Origin: Nepenthes gracilis
Lineage: Eukaryota; Streptophyta; Magnoliopsida; Caryophyllales; Nepenthaceae
NCBI GenBank assembly: GCA_033239525.1
Contig: BSYO01000009.1
Coordinates: 17,257,299-17,321,298 of the forward strand
Length of the DNA stretch: 64,000 nucleotides
Direction of reading: 5' to 3'
The notes beneath the pieces are model-generated. The model was not told the DNA's origin and ran no database searches. It was given only the letters and a program-made list of their open reading frames with translations. Below are positions 48,443 through 59,984 of this stretch, in pieces. The translations under genes and the position numbers were made by a program. Position 1 is the first letter of the stretch. Each line of letters starts with the position of its first letter.

Positions 48443-48782
48443 ACACAACACACACACACACACACGCGCACGTTACACACACACATTATATATATATATT
48501 ATATTTATTATATACACACACACACCCACATAATATATATTATATACACACATTATATATATATATATATACATCTATTTTTCTTTAATCACAAAAACCC
48601 AAAATCGATATTCAGCAACGGGCTCACTTCGAATGCCGGTCCATCAGATCCAAATATTCTTCAAAGTTTTCATAATATTCAATTAATTTTTTTCTCATAT
48701 CCGATTTACCCAAAATTACCAAAAATAATAATTAATCTTAATTTAGTCCGATAAAAATATTTCAGGATTTCGGGATGTTACA
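45717..48782 (-). repeat. 5' LTR (right copy) of the LARD-like element, 3,066 bp
   Basis: Partner of 40474-43523 with the same ends and the same microsatellites ((TTA)n at about 48404-48442, then (AC)n and (AT)n). The two LTRs agree over long runs but differ by many short clustered insertions, deletions and block replacements, for example around 46145-46215 versus 40905-40965. Confidence 0.92.
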
Positions 48783-49402
48783 AAGCATGTCAGGCACATA
48801 GACTCTAGGTGTCAGTTTTGATTTGACTAGACGTACTCTATGGAAGGACGTCTTGCAGTGGCTGAAAGTTCCTTGTGAATCGGCAAAGTTGCTTAGTTGG
48901 TGCTTTCGGCCATATATGAGTTGGTCATTGTCCTTGTGTGGCATGCATTGTCCCTTTGTGAGTTCGCGGACCCGTTCGAGGGGGGTAGCTCTCAGATGTT
49001 AACTGTCTTTCGGAGGATCTTTGGTCATTCGTGGAGGGTCCTCGGGTCTTTTCGTGACTTTTCAGACTATTCTGATATCTGATAGAATCTCTGAGGTTCT
49101 CGGTATTCTTGCTAGGGTTCTCGGACATTTCTCGGGTGTCCTCGATGTCGTCAGCTCCTTGTGGTATCCTCGAGCCCCTATCGGTTAGCGGGACCTCTCG
49201 GACCTTTGCCGTTACTTTGGTTTTTTGGGACATTAGCCCACGTTCTAGGGCTTGTTGTGCCAGTCTAGCGTAAGGGACTAGCTTGGGCTTTTGGGCCTCT
49301 TGTGCCGTCCAATCCTCTTGGTCCGTGGACATATTTCTGAACTTTTCACTTGGGCCATTTCTTTGGGCCGTGTTTTATGGGCCCCTATATTGGGACCCAA
49401 CA

Positions 49403-50814
49403 TTGATATTATTTTAGTATTATTTTTTATTAAAAATTGCTAAATTGTCACACTTTGAGTTACATAATAGTATACGTATAATATCAAAGACCTCTAAAAT
49501 TGTCAAAAAATCAAAATAGATTGTTCATATCAGGTGTATGTGTAACATTAAAAGATGAAAAATTTTACTGAATTTTATACACAGTATAAGATTGTCATCA
49601 ACATAAAACTTAATGATCAAATTCTAAAAATAACACTGCAGAATTTTAATTTAAAAGGAGATAAATTTGGAATAAAATTTATATTTCTCCCATCAATAGT
49701 GTCTCCTGTTGTATTTATCTTAACTTCTGAAAATTATTTGTTTTGAAAGAATACTATAAACTTAACTTTTCTAATAAAGATAATTAAAAATGATCTAGTC
49801 TTTCCATCACTATGCACTTTTTTTTTTGTATATTTTAATTCATATAGAGAGAGAGTCAGAAATGCTAAAATCAATAAATATGACAAAAATATATATATTT
49901 AGAATATACAAAACAAATTCAGAATATTGATTTGATGACAATTTTTTTTAATAAACTCTTAATCAGAATATAATCATATATAAAAAAAAATACTCACTTT
50001 GGACAATTCTAACATCAATAATTAAAAAAAAAAAATCATGGGTTTTTTTCTGTCTTTTTTTCCCTATCTTTTTATCAATTTTCTTCTATTCTTTCTATTC
50101 TTAAAATGATAGAAGCCTTTCATATATATAAATAGGAGAAAATATAAGAGGATGAGGATAAAAATTATTATAAAATAACTTTTCAACAACCCATATAATT
50201 AGTTACATGTAGCTACCTTTTGGCCAATTATTAGATCGAATTATAATTCCTATAATCTAACAATATATATTTAATAACACTTCAAATAAATTATTAACTC
50301 TTTTTTGTCTATTTATCTTCCCCTATCCCATTACTCAACTATTTTGATACATTATTAAATTAGTGTGGCAACATGGCCTCTTGGTGGGGTCACTATTTGT
50401 TAATTATTTTATGCACAAATGTAATAATATATTATTTATTTTTACATTATTAAAAGAAAACTTTTCATCATATATGACATTTATTTTTTTAAGAACCGTT
50501 ATTCATACTCTTTACTAATGGATCTAAATAATAAGATAAAAGATTCAAATCTAAGATTTTGGATATGAGTGGCTAAGTGGTGGTATTGCTAAGCAAACAA
50601 GCCCCAAGCCACACTCCACGTCAAATTGTCAAAGAGCAAGTTTCCTTCACAAAAGCAGCACTCACTGAACAATAAAACTAATGCTAGCCATTTAGTCATA
50701 TCATGTCTCTGGCAGTTCAGAACAAAGCAAAAAATGACCAAGATTGTGGCAAGAGTCAAAGAGGTTAGCATTAATGGGGGTGCAGTATTAACCACGATCT
50801 AAATGGATATTTGT
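49403..50814. other. AT-rich stretch without a recognisable gene
   Basis: No supported coding sequence. A few short frames, T- and A-runs (for example 49818-49829 and 50023-50034), and nothing else that I can name. Confidence 0.55.
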
Positions 50815-51570
50815 GTTGGGTTATGGGTCACTCCTGTGTGAGTCCATATCTACTTGATGTAACGGATGGAAGTAAATATCCTATCACATAAAGAAAGATA
50901 GAGTTGCGCCTATTGGGCACTTGAGCGAAATTTCAGTATGTTTCCCGCTCATTGTGCGCCCGAATGGCGCTTGAGCAAAAATTCCAATATGCTCCCCGCT
51001 TGCTGTGCGCCCAAATGGCACTCAAGCGGAAATTTCAGTATGCTTCCCGCTTGTTGTGTGCTCGAGCTCGAGCCTGCGCCCGCCGCGCTCTCGACAGGCT
51101 CTCGAGCGCGCACCAATTATATAAAACGCACACTTTGCATTTTTAGGTTAATTTGAATTTAATTGGAACGTCGTTCCAGAAAAGAAAATGAGAGAAAAGA
51201 GAGAGAAGAAGAAGAGGAGGAATATTTGAGCCTCCGTTTGGGTTTTCAATCAAGTTCCAATATTCAGTAATCACATGTACGACGTTCTTGCTGCTGTGAA
51301 TAATATTTGTCGGGTTTTATCTCTACTATTGTTCTTTATATTTCTTGTACAGGGCTCTCAAAGTTAGTTAATATTGATTCTTCTGATTTAGGATTTGTGT
51401 AACCGATCAACTGTTGCTAGTGAAAATTTCAAACTGTGTCCCGTAGTTTTTCTCCCTGGTTTTATAGGGAATTTTTCACGTAAAAATTGTGTCTTTATTA
51501 TTCGTGATTGCTTATTGTGTGCTTGATATCATCTATCACGTATTTTCTTGTGATTTAAACAAGCTTTTAA
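50815..51570 (+). repeat. LTR of the same copia-like family (copy 2), with 51-bp tandem repeats
   Basis: Starts with TGTTGGGTTATGGGTCACTC, like the block at 36551. It contains a three-copy tandem repeat (50906-51057), a TATA box (ATTATATAAAACGC, about 51117), a purine-rich leader and the CCGTTTGGGTTTTCAATC segment shared with copy 1. No pol region is attached, so it is a solo LTR or fragment. The end is approximate. Confidence 0.65.
50906..51057 (+). repeat. 51-bp tandem repeat, three copies, upstream of an LTR TATA box
   Basis: Copies start at 50906, 50956 and 51007 (lengths 50, 51, 51), each with GCGCC..., an A/T-rich middle with AATTTCAGTATG or a variant, and TCCCGCTTGTTGT or a variant at the end. 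A partial fourth copy seems to begin at 51058. The array lies just upstream of the LTR TATA box at about 51117, a position where enhancer-like repeats often occur in LTRs. Confidence 0.85.
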
Positions 51571-51927
51571 TTCTAACAATTTGAAGGGTTATACACATAA
51601 GAAGTCATTCAAGAGACTCATTAAATTAAATTTATTTTCATAAATGCTTCAGTTAAGCCTGAATACACCAGCTATTTAAAAGAAAAATAGATTAGTAAGT
51701 AGAAGAAAATTAAATAATTAATTAATTCATTAATGAGATATTACTCAATAAACTCTAGACAAATAAATAGATACCTATAAATACAATGCTTCTAAAAACG
51801 TGAGTATATTTGCATCTTGTACAACTCCTTTATGTTCAAATGATACTAACATACTTCTTCATACACAGGTCTCCCAACACTTATATCTACATATAAAAAA
51901 GGCTGGGAGTCTATCATCCACGTAAAT

Positions 51928-53121
51928 TGATACGTCTCTGGATCCGAACTTCGAATACATTCAGTGATCCTTTTGTCATAGCTCCGGCTCCGTTCCCTGA
52001 GTTGAATCCTGCACATCACTAAACAGAACAAGTGGTCAACATGTTCGGCGAAAAATTGTCCCCCCGAAAACACTTCGATACTCAAGTCAGTAAAGCAGTA
52101 TTCAAAAGGAAGAAACTGAAAATGAAGAGAGACAAAGAGTTTGAGTGTTCGATCCAGATGTAAGAGAGACGTGAGGTCTTCTTAAATTTGGAAGGTATGA
52201 AGGCAGTAAACGGCCGTCAGGGTCCATTTATTGCCTTAGGGTTTTTTGGAGGATGAAGGTGGCAGTCAAGGCCGATTTCTCAGAGCACTCAAAGAAAGCA
52301 TAGATCAGAATCTGTCCTAGAAAGCGTATGCAATTGGATGCCTTCAAGAGAGCGTATGCGATTGAAAGTATGGAAGAAAGCGTGCCTTGAATGATGATTC
52401 AATGGCTTCTTTTGTAGCTGAGAGGACGATCCTCCTTCTTTGGAAGGAGTGATCGCCTTCCTGATCTGCTGGTTGGCTTGCCTTCTGGGGCAGATGCTAG
52501 TTGCCAAGTTGATCGTGATTGTTTCCTTGTGAGGCGGCTAACAGCTTTCCAAACCGTGCGCTTTTCTTCCGCGCATGTTGCCGTTGGAAAGCCTAGGCTG
52601 GCAAAGATTTGGAGAAAATCTAGCGCCTTCCTTATATGGGAGGCGTCAATATTGCTAATATCCTTTTTGGCGCCAGGTAGGATCGTGGAATATCCTCGGA
52701 AAGTCGCTGTTAGCCTTTTGATGATTTGTGGGCCTAAACGGGTTACGCCCGTTACTGTAGAATGACTCATTAGGGCCCAACGAGCAAAACGCATACAGTC
52801 AACGTTTGAGTTGACCGCCTGCGTGCGTGTTGGCCACCCTTGTGAAAGACGTCAGTTATTAACCGCCTGATGGGCTATGGGCCTGAGTATGCCAAGCCCA
52901 TTACTGTGGTAAGCCTCTTTGGACCTAATGTGCACAAGGCAGACGTTCAATGTTTTGAGTTGACCGTCTGTTTGAGAGTTGGCCGCCAGACGGTCAACGC
53001 CAGCGTTGACCGCCCCAGGCTTTTCAGCTCTTGGGCCCGTTTTTCAGTTGGGCCGTTAGAATGTTGACCGTCGTCTTGGGTCTTTGACTTTTGTGGAGCC
53101 AGCTCATTTTTGGTGTACCCA
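51928..53121 (-). repeat. Tat-type solo LTR (about 1.2 kb)
   Basis: Shares its start region (GGATCCG, then GGCTCCGTTCCCTGAG and GAATCCTGCAC) with the LTR at 4280-5401, and ends TGGTGTACCCA like the other Tat LTRs. Near the right end are several GTTGACC phrases, also present at 4280-5401. No primer site or coding region borders it, so it is a solo LTR. The left end and target duplication are not resolved. Confidence 0.65.
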
Positions 53122-55732
53122 TCAACTTGAATATTGGATGATAAATTGAGAGCTAATTTTATTTTATTTTTGGATATATTATTTTGGTTTATAATAGGCT
53201 TGATATATGTTAGAATTTAAAACTGTTTTTGAATTTGAAAATTTTTTATTATTGGTCAAACATTTTCTTAATTTCAAGGTTACCAACTTTGCCTTCTAAT
53301 TGTTTACTTCCACCATGAAAAATGTTAACCACTTCAAACATATTTGATGAAAAAATACTTATCAATGGGTCTCTAAGTCTTGGGTCCCTAAGCTCAATAT
53401 TCTCATTAACACACCATCAAATAGAGTTATTTAGTGCTTAAAAAAGCCAGAATTGTTATAATCAAATGAAGATTGCAGCTATCAATATTAGTAACAATGG
53501 CTAGATATTAGTAATTTGATCCTTGTTTTCTTCCATGTTTGATTTATATGTGATTTTTTTAATAGTCAATAGGTCAATTTATGACTAACATCTGGATCGA
53601 TAAATAAACTTGCCTTTGTTTTAGCCTGTTGATATGCTCTGTAATTTTTTTCCCGTGAATGCTCCATTTTTTCATGAATTTATAGTCTTTTTTTGTGAAC
53701 TTCTGTTAAAATCTAATATCGGATATGTATGGAAAATTAAATTTATAATAATCATGTGATTTTTTACTTCCATTTTGATGTTGAGAAAGCTAAGATTGAA
53801 TCGAGTTTTAAATTTAGGTCAAACTGGTTGTTGTGTATTGTGTAAGTCAGCCATATTTCATTGCATAAAACATTATGTGAATTGATTAAATATCTAGTAA
53901 TCTATATAATTTAAATTAATTGTGGATTAGACATAATATCTTTATTATGTAAATATATAAATATAAATATATATAATGCTTAAGATCACATATAGTATAA
54001 ATATATTAATTATAGCCAGTCATATTTAATATAATAAAATTTATCCAATATATTTTTTATTATATTTAATTAATTAATTTAGATAAAATATCAAATTCAT
54101 TTTTTTAATTTACTCACAAAGATTAAAAAATATAATATAATTTGGTAGTTTTATTATAAAATATTTACATTAATCTATTTAATTATAAATTTAGCTCACT
54201 GATAATTTTTATATCATTTGGTCTATAAAATATATTATTTATTTATTAGTCTCAAATTACTATATGGTACGCATGAAAATTTTTACCTATACAGTTGTAT
54301 AGTATGTAAATTATTATTATATAAGTTGTGATGTTCATGAATTAAAAGATAATAACTATAAAGTTTAGAAAAAAAAAGTTGATGGATATTAATTATACTA
54401 CATAAAAAATGAATCACCTGCTTATATTGGTATCAATAGTCAATTCAATGTTGCTATTTATAAATAATGAAAGTGATCTAATAGTTTTAGCTTGATATTC
54501 ATAAAGACCAGTCCTCTGCAAGTATTTGTGGTTCAATTGATAAGTATAATATGGTTTGGTATTTATTGAAGACTATTAATAAGCAATTTGAGTTATAAGT
54601 TAAAATACTTGCCAACATCATAATTATGAAGCTTTATTCTTTGAGACTATTTAGTATTAGAGATGTGCATGAACACATATGCAGACGAGGTATATCGCAG
54701 CTTGGCTAAAATTTTTTTGGGAATGACGGGAGTTATAAGAAATCATTCTTTCTTCAAATAATATAATGGAGCAAAATTACTTAAGGGTTTGGTGCATAAT
54801 AAAGAAGTTGCTATACATGATAATAATGAATTATGATACTAATATTATAGATTTATTATAATTGTGAAGAAAACTCAAAGCTCTAAAGGCTAAAATTATA
54901 GTGATTTGTGGATCATATATATCACTTTAAGACATGAGTAGATCCATATTTTTTCTTATCTTTTATTGCGCTTTAACGTTATATTTTAAAATCATATGCT
55001 CACTTTATAAAAATAATAATTATTATACCAAATTACTAATTATCATAAAATTTAATTATGCATTTATTGTTTATATATTTTGACCTTACAAACATATAAA
55101 ATTTCATATTTAGGAAAGAAAATATGATGATGGATGAATTATCAAAACTCCTTTAGCCATTTAAGAGATGAGGGGTAAAATGGTCAAATTGGTACAAAAT
55201 TTCAAAAGCTTAGATATTACTTTGTAGATCTATTTTTTCATAATTAATAGCATAAATGCATATAAATAAATATCTAAAGTACTCCTAGCCGTGGGTCAAG
55301 TTAAAGGCAAAATGAAAATTTGGGTGTAATCAATATATTGTGTATAATTCATGTAATATGTTTTGTTATTGGTATTTCTAAATTTATATTTGTATAAACT
55401 TCCCTTTGATCTATTAAATGAGAAAGATGTGCCCCAGTTTTACGGATGACCCAATGATCTAAAGAATAAATCAAGAGAATTAAGGAGCAATTATGTAAAT
55501 TAAATGCTAGAATTTACTTGATAGTTAAATGATAGTTAATGACACTTATAAATGTAATAATTCCTAGCATTGTTGGCTGATTATTTTGATGGAGTTGTGG
55601 TTATGTAGAACATTAGGATTCCTTATGGCTAATGGTGTCATTGTGCACGTTAAATGCTAGAGTTACGTGGAGGTTTAAGTATTGAATAATGACAATTAAT
55701 TTGTGGTAAATTAAAACCACATAAGGCAGAGC
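53122..55732. other. AT-rich intergenic stretch
   Basis: No coding frame above 60 codons was found that carries any motif. The sequence is A/T-rich throughout, with long T- and A-runs, and I see no repeats that match the rest of the window. Confidence 0.6.
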
Positions 55733-56065
55733 AACTCAGACCATGGCTGCCGTGGGGATGAAGAAGCGTTTTAGGGGATTTATGGTGTTATTTTATATAC
55801 TAATGCAAGGGAATGAGCATTTAATTAAGTGTAGATTAATAGCAAGTGGAATTATAATGGTGTGACCCAGAACTAAGGTGGGTCGTGACTTTAGACAAAT
55901 TGGATGAGTGTGAGAGGGTCACATTTTAATGTTTATTGCATTAAATAATACATATAAGATGTGATTTCAAGGGAGGGAAAAAAAGAAATTTGGGTTAAGT
56001 ATAGTTGTTGGACAAAATTATAATTTTGTCACAAAGTGTGAAAATGAAAGAATAGATTAGAATAT
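55733..56065. repeat. 330-bp direct repeat U, left copy
   Basis: Begins AACTCAGACCATGGCTGCCG and ends TTAGAATAT just before the left LTR start at 56069. A second copy, about 328 bp with scattered substitutions and small deletions, lies at 62762-63089, directly after the right LTR. It contains no ORF and is not part of the LTRs. Confidence 0.9.
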
Positions 56066-56068
56066 TGT

Positions 56069-56845
56069 TGCATCCTCGGATCCTTATTCCGATAGGATGA
56101 GGATCCGACAGCAACACCAAGTAGTGTTTGTACGAAGAGGAAGGAGAGAGAGAGAGTACGAGGACAGATGCACATAGAGTTTGTACATGGAAAGTTTTCT
56201 TTTAAATAAGAAGGAAAACTACTGGATCTTGGTCTGAGAACTTGTTTTACTATCTTATGTTTGGTTACAAGGAGGTTACATAATGTGTTTAAGTACAAGA
56301 GGTTGAGGACTAAGTATACGAAAACTCTTAAGAGTTACTCTAACAACACGAGCCCTCTCTTTCTCTTTCTTTTCTTTTTCTGTTACGGCTAGTAAGAGTA
56401 AATGTTAGGATCATTTATTTGAGAAATAGTTAATATATTTATAGTGGGAAGCTTTCTTTTGAAAGGAGTCTATGTGAGGTTGGCGTATGCAGGGGATCCT
56501 CTCACTGACTCTGCAAATCCCTTCTGCTATGTTAGAAAAGTTGCGTGCACGCCCTCTTGGTGTAACGTTTCTTCTATAGGGTCGCGTACTCTACTGGCCA
56601 TCATTCCTCTTGCAGTCTGACAGATTAGCCGTCAAATCTCTAGTACGCTGATTTTGCAGGTAGAGTGGCATCCGAGACCTGCCTTGAGTCCGCGGGCTTG
56701 AGTGGACTTTAAGTACATCATGCCATTTCGGCTAGTTTTGGCGCCTAAACTTACTGGGCCTCTTGAGCTTATTGGGTCTCTTTGGTATCATAGCCCAACT
56801 CAAAGAAAATGGACCTTACAAATAGGTCCTAGGTGTCAATACCCA
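56069..56845 (-). repeat. 3' LTR (left copy) of the non-autonomous Tat-like element
   Basis: Starts TGCATCC and ends CAATACCCA. It aligns with 62004-62760 from the GGATCC/ATCCGACA-CAACACCAA region through the TATTTATAGTGGGAAGCTTTC segment to the GGACCTTA end. In minus orientation it follows the purine-rich tract, so it is the 3' LTR. Confidence 0.85.
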
Positions 56846-58608
56846 TCACTAGCTCCTCCTACCAAGAGGTCCGAGACCTTTAGCCTTTTGGCATGTTACC
56901 AAGCCTGCGGATGAATGTCTCGCGACGTTTCTCTTCACTGAAAGTCTGCTTGTGCCTTTGTTTTGTGGTCCTACCTAGCTACCGCATGAAGCTGATGCTC
57001 ATTCTTTTCTCTTGTGAATGTTCGCGGATATGGTTGAGACCAAAAGCTCGGGGACACATGACCAAAACATCCAAGAGGTTGCTTAAGCTGGCACTTTGCC
57101 CAAAACGTCTGGAAAATTTCTGGGTCTACAGCCTTGCCAGAACGTTCGAGGACTTTTTAAATTTTAGGTACTGCTAGGCATTTATAAATGATCATCGTCT
57201 TTCCATATTTTCCCAAAAACCAAAGATATCCTTGGATAATAATGGCCTTGATGAAGGCGCATCCGAGTACATTAAAGTGTATTGGTGTCTGAGAATTCCC
57301 CCAGATCCGAGAGCTTAGCTTGCGCCGCCATTTCTGCCATTAAAGCGCGTTAAATGCGCGATTAATGAGATTGACATCGCATTCGAAATGCAAAACCCAC
57401 TATCTCAAGCAACGTGCGTGTGATTGACACATGGCAAGGGTAATGATGGGCGCACCTTACAACCTTTTCAGCCGTTTCCAAAAATGTTTCCAGCCTTCAT
57501 ATTTTTACCACGCATCCCTAAAGCTTTCTCTCGAACTTTTGGCTGTCATTCTCTCATGCATTCCTCCTCCCGTTTCTTCTATACTCCTTCTCCAATTTTC
57601 ATGGCTCTTGGAGTTAAAGAAATCACATCTTCCCTATCTTTAGCCAGTCTTGACGCCATCCACACGAAATATAACATCCCTGACTCGATAGCGATGGTGG
57701 TCTCTGAGCCTAATGATAAGGCGTGTAGCCCATCTGATGGGTTCATCACCATGTACGAAATTTACCTCAATGGTGGGCTTCGTTTCCCTATCCTCATGGA
57801 GCTGTATGTCGCTATGACGGCACTCAAGGTACCGTTTGCGAGGTTGTAGCCTAATGCCATAAGGTATCTCGTTTCTCTATGCATTTTTGCACGTTGCCAT
57901 AACAAAGTGGTTGAGCTTGCCATGGTGAAGGTAATATTTCGTTTTACCCATAACTTGGGCTAGATCATCATGACTCCATATCCTGAGTTTATAGTTATGA
58001 GTGGTGGAAACTCTGATTTTACCAAGAGGTAAAAAGACAAGTTTTTTTTTCTTAACGGTTTGAGAGAATTGGGCCGTTGACAATACTTAGGAAAACGCAG
58101 CTGACCAGCACTGCTCGGACGCCGCCAAAGAGGAGAGGGAGGCTGCCAAGGAGGTCGTAGATTTGGTGATAGCCAACCTTAGTACTTTTAATAGGAATAA
58201 GAAGAACATCTGGTTGTGAGCCAAGAACTTGGAAAAAGCCAAGTGGGGGTCTTAGGTCGAGGACTCTGACGTCGCTGCTATTGCTTTTCAGAAGAAGAAG
58301 GCGGAGAGGCCTCTGAAGATCGAGGAGCTGACAGAGCATCCAAGGAAAAGTCGCTGAACTGAGACTTCGAAAAGTTCGGCGGCCGTCGTTGAGTACTCGT
58401 TGTTTGATGATGATAACGTTCTATGCCTCTCTTCCGGCAGTCGAGACCTCCGCAGGCGGCCTTCGTCCGAGATGCTGCAGGTATCAGACCTTCAGTCTTT
58501 GCTGAGTCATCCAAGCAACCTTCTGAGCCTATATGCCAGCTCGTGGACCCCCCTGTCCCTAACGAGCCAATTCCTGATATTCCTTTTGGATTTTTTGGTA
58601 AGGTCTCG

Positions 58609-58756
58609 GATTGGATCGATAATCCATCTGAGGACACCATTGTGGAGCAGGCTGTGAGAAAGGTTGAGGTGACTTGGACCCAGATTGGATCGATAATCCA
58701 TGCGAGGACACCATTGTGGAGTAGGCTGTGAGGGAGGTTGAGGTGACTTGGACCGA
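58609..58756 (+). repeat. 74-bp tandem duplication within the antisense ORF
   Basis: Two copies (58609-58682 and 58683-58756) start GATTGGATCGATAATCCAT and end TTGAGGTGACTTGGACC with a few differences. Seventy-four is not a multiple of three, so the duplication shifts the frame. Confidence 0.9.
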
Positions 58757-59137
58757 TGAAGTAGTGATAATGACGACGACACTAACTACTGACGCTACTG
58801 AGGTCGAGAAGAGTCAGGCCATTGAGCTGCCTGTTATGGAGCCTGCTGAGCTCCCTTGCCTTGCGATCCAAATTTATAGTCCTGTGATGACGCTGACCGC
58901 GGCCTCTGAGGATCCTCAGGTCGAGGACGGCGCAGGGATATCACCTGCTGCTGAGGCCGAGGCTGCTGCTGCCGAGGATCATTACGAAGCGGTTGAGCCC
59001 CTAGTCTTGGATGACGTTGCCTTGGCGCCCGAGGCCAAAGATAAAGTTTTGTGGTGCAGGGGGCTGCAGCCACAGAACCCATGGAGCCGAAGGCTCCCAG
59101 AGGGGAGAGCACTTCTAAGAGTTCCTTTGTGACCAAG

Positions 59138-59208
59138 GTATTTCTCTATCCGCGTCCTGACTTTGTCATCTTTTTTTCATACTTTACTCACTTGTCTTAC
59201 CTTTGCAG
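59138..59208 (+). other. Likely intron in the antisense ORF
   Basis: Donor AAG/GTATTT and acceptor TTACCTTTGCAG, with a pyrimidine-rich 3' half, lie between open frames. On the far side L-Q-D-I-A-S-G-L-S-A-I continues into an alpha-helical region. This suggests the antisense ORF was transcribed from its own promoter on the + strand. Confidence 0.55.
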
Positions 59209-59984
59209 CTTCAGGACATTGCCAGTGGCCTTAGCGCGATCATCAATGAGGCTTCCCAGGCTTACACAGAGTTGGAGGCTTTCAGGTCCTTAGGGGAACG
59301 CGTCCAAGGTGTAGAACTCAAGCTTGTTGAAGTCGAGAGCCGCATTTTCACCCTAGAGGCCAGTTGAAGGAGCAAGAGAGGTTGCATATTGTCCTTCGAG
59401 GGAGGAATCTCTTGTTATAACAGGAGCTCAGGACTTCATTAAAACTTGAAGACATCACACTGACTCTCAAGCGCAAGTACTGGGACATTATCAATATGTG
59501 TCACCGCTTTATGAAGCTTTTGGTTCCAAGGTTTTCAGTCGCTCTCTTTGACCCGAAGAACTCCAACGCTCAGCGTAAGGATGACCTGATCGGCCTCCCA
59601 AACCGTTGGAGGTCTTCTGGTTCTTCACAAGCGGGGCCGTCCGACCAACCAGAGTTTGTTGGCCAGTCAGGATCCTTGGAAGAGTTGGGAACCTCAGGTC
59701 CTTGACGCATCCTGTTGTACATATATATATATATATATATGCATATTGTTGTACACATATTGATTTTATGAATAAAATTTAAATTTTTTAAGTGCAAACA
59801 TCTTATTTGTCTTACTCGGACTGCTCGAGTGTTTGGTTCCTTCATGACATGTTGTTAAAGAAGTTATTCTTATACTAGATTAATAGCTGAACCCTTTGAC
59901 CATCTTAGGTTGAAGATACTACCTCTAGGGTCGTCACATAATTGCGGTTTTAAGCCCCCTAAGTTTTTAGTTTATCCTCTAAAG

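Larger units (their letters stand above)
40474..48782 (-). mobile_element. Large retrotransposon derivative (LARD-like), complete with LTRs and target duplication
   Basis: Two long direct repeats (40474-43523 and 45717-48782) start TGTGA and end TTACA and enclose 2,193 bp. Flanks are AAGCA at 40469-40473 and AAGCA at 48783-48787, a perfect five-base target duplication. Next to the left LTR, the minus strand reads TAAGTGGGGGAGAA, a polypurine tract seen at the 3' end of Tekay-type chromoviruses. Next to the right LTR it reads TTGGTATCGAGA, a tRNA-Met-like primer site. So the element lies on the minus strand. No gag or pol motif is present, so it must have moved with proteins from an autonomous relative. 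Confidence 0.9.
39909..49402 (-). repeat. Tat-type solo LTR split by a later 8.3 kb insertion
   Basis: The two parts, 39909-40473 and 48788-49402, together give about 1.18 kb, close to the other Tat LTRs here. The left part starts TGCG...CGGATCCGAGG like the starts at 4280 and 56069, and shares the GGAAAG...CTCTTGAATGAGGAAGAAAAACC segment with 56190-56220. The right part is rich in CTCGG phrases and ends in GGGACCCAACA. The retrotransposon derivative at 40474-48782 sits between them with a clean target duplication. Outer ends are inferred from the family pattern. Confidence 0.65.
57601..59705 (+). pseudogene. Antisense ORF of the Tat-like element, 'putative gypsy type transposon' family
   Basis: From ATG 57601 the + strand reads L-A-S-L-D-A-I-x-x-K-Y-N-I-P, then V-V-S-E-P-N-D-K-A-C-S-P, G-F-I-T-M-Y-E and G-G-L-R-F-P. 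These are hallmarks of the plant 'putative gypsy type transposon' (Transposase_28) domain, of unknown function. TAG at 57847-57849 interrupts it. Downstream are a Lys/Glu-rich coiled-coil-like part (58085-58380), an acidic stretch (58770-59050), a likely intron (59138-59208, GTATTT...CTTTGCAG) and another coiled-coil-like exon. The strand is opposite to gag and LTRs. A 74-bp duplication lies at 58609-58756. Confidence 0.75.

Noticed and set aside
50906..51057. CRISPR-like array
   Set aside because: The units are contiguous 51-bp tandem copies without unique spacers, and the sequence is a plant LTR.
58728..59132. Acidic Ala/Glu-rich ORF as a host gene
   Set aside because: It lies inside the Tat-like element, next to the transposon-type domain, and belongs to the antisense ORF.
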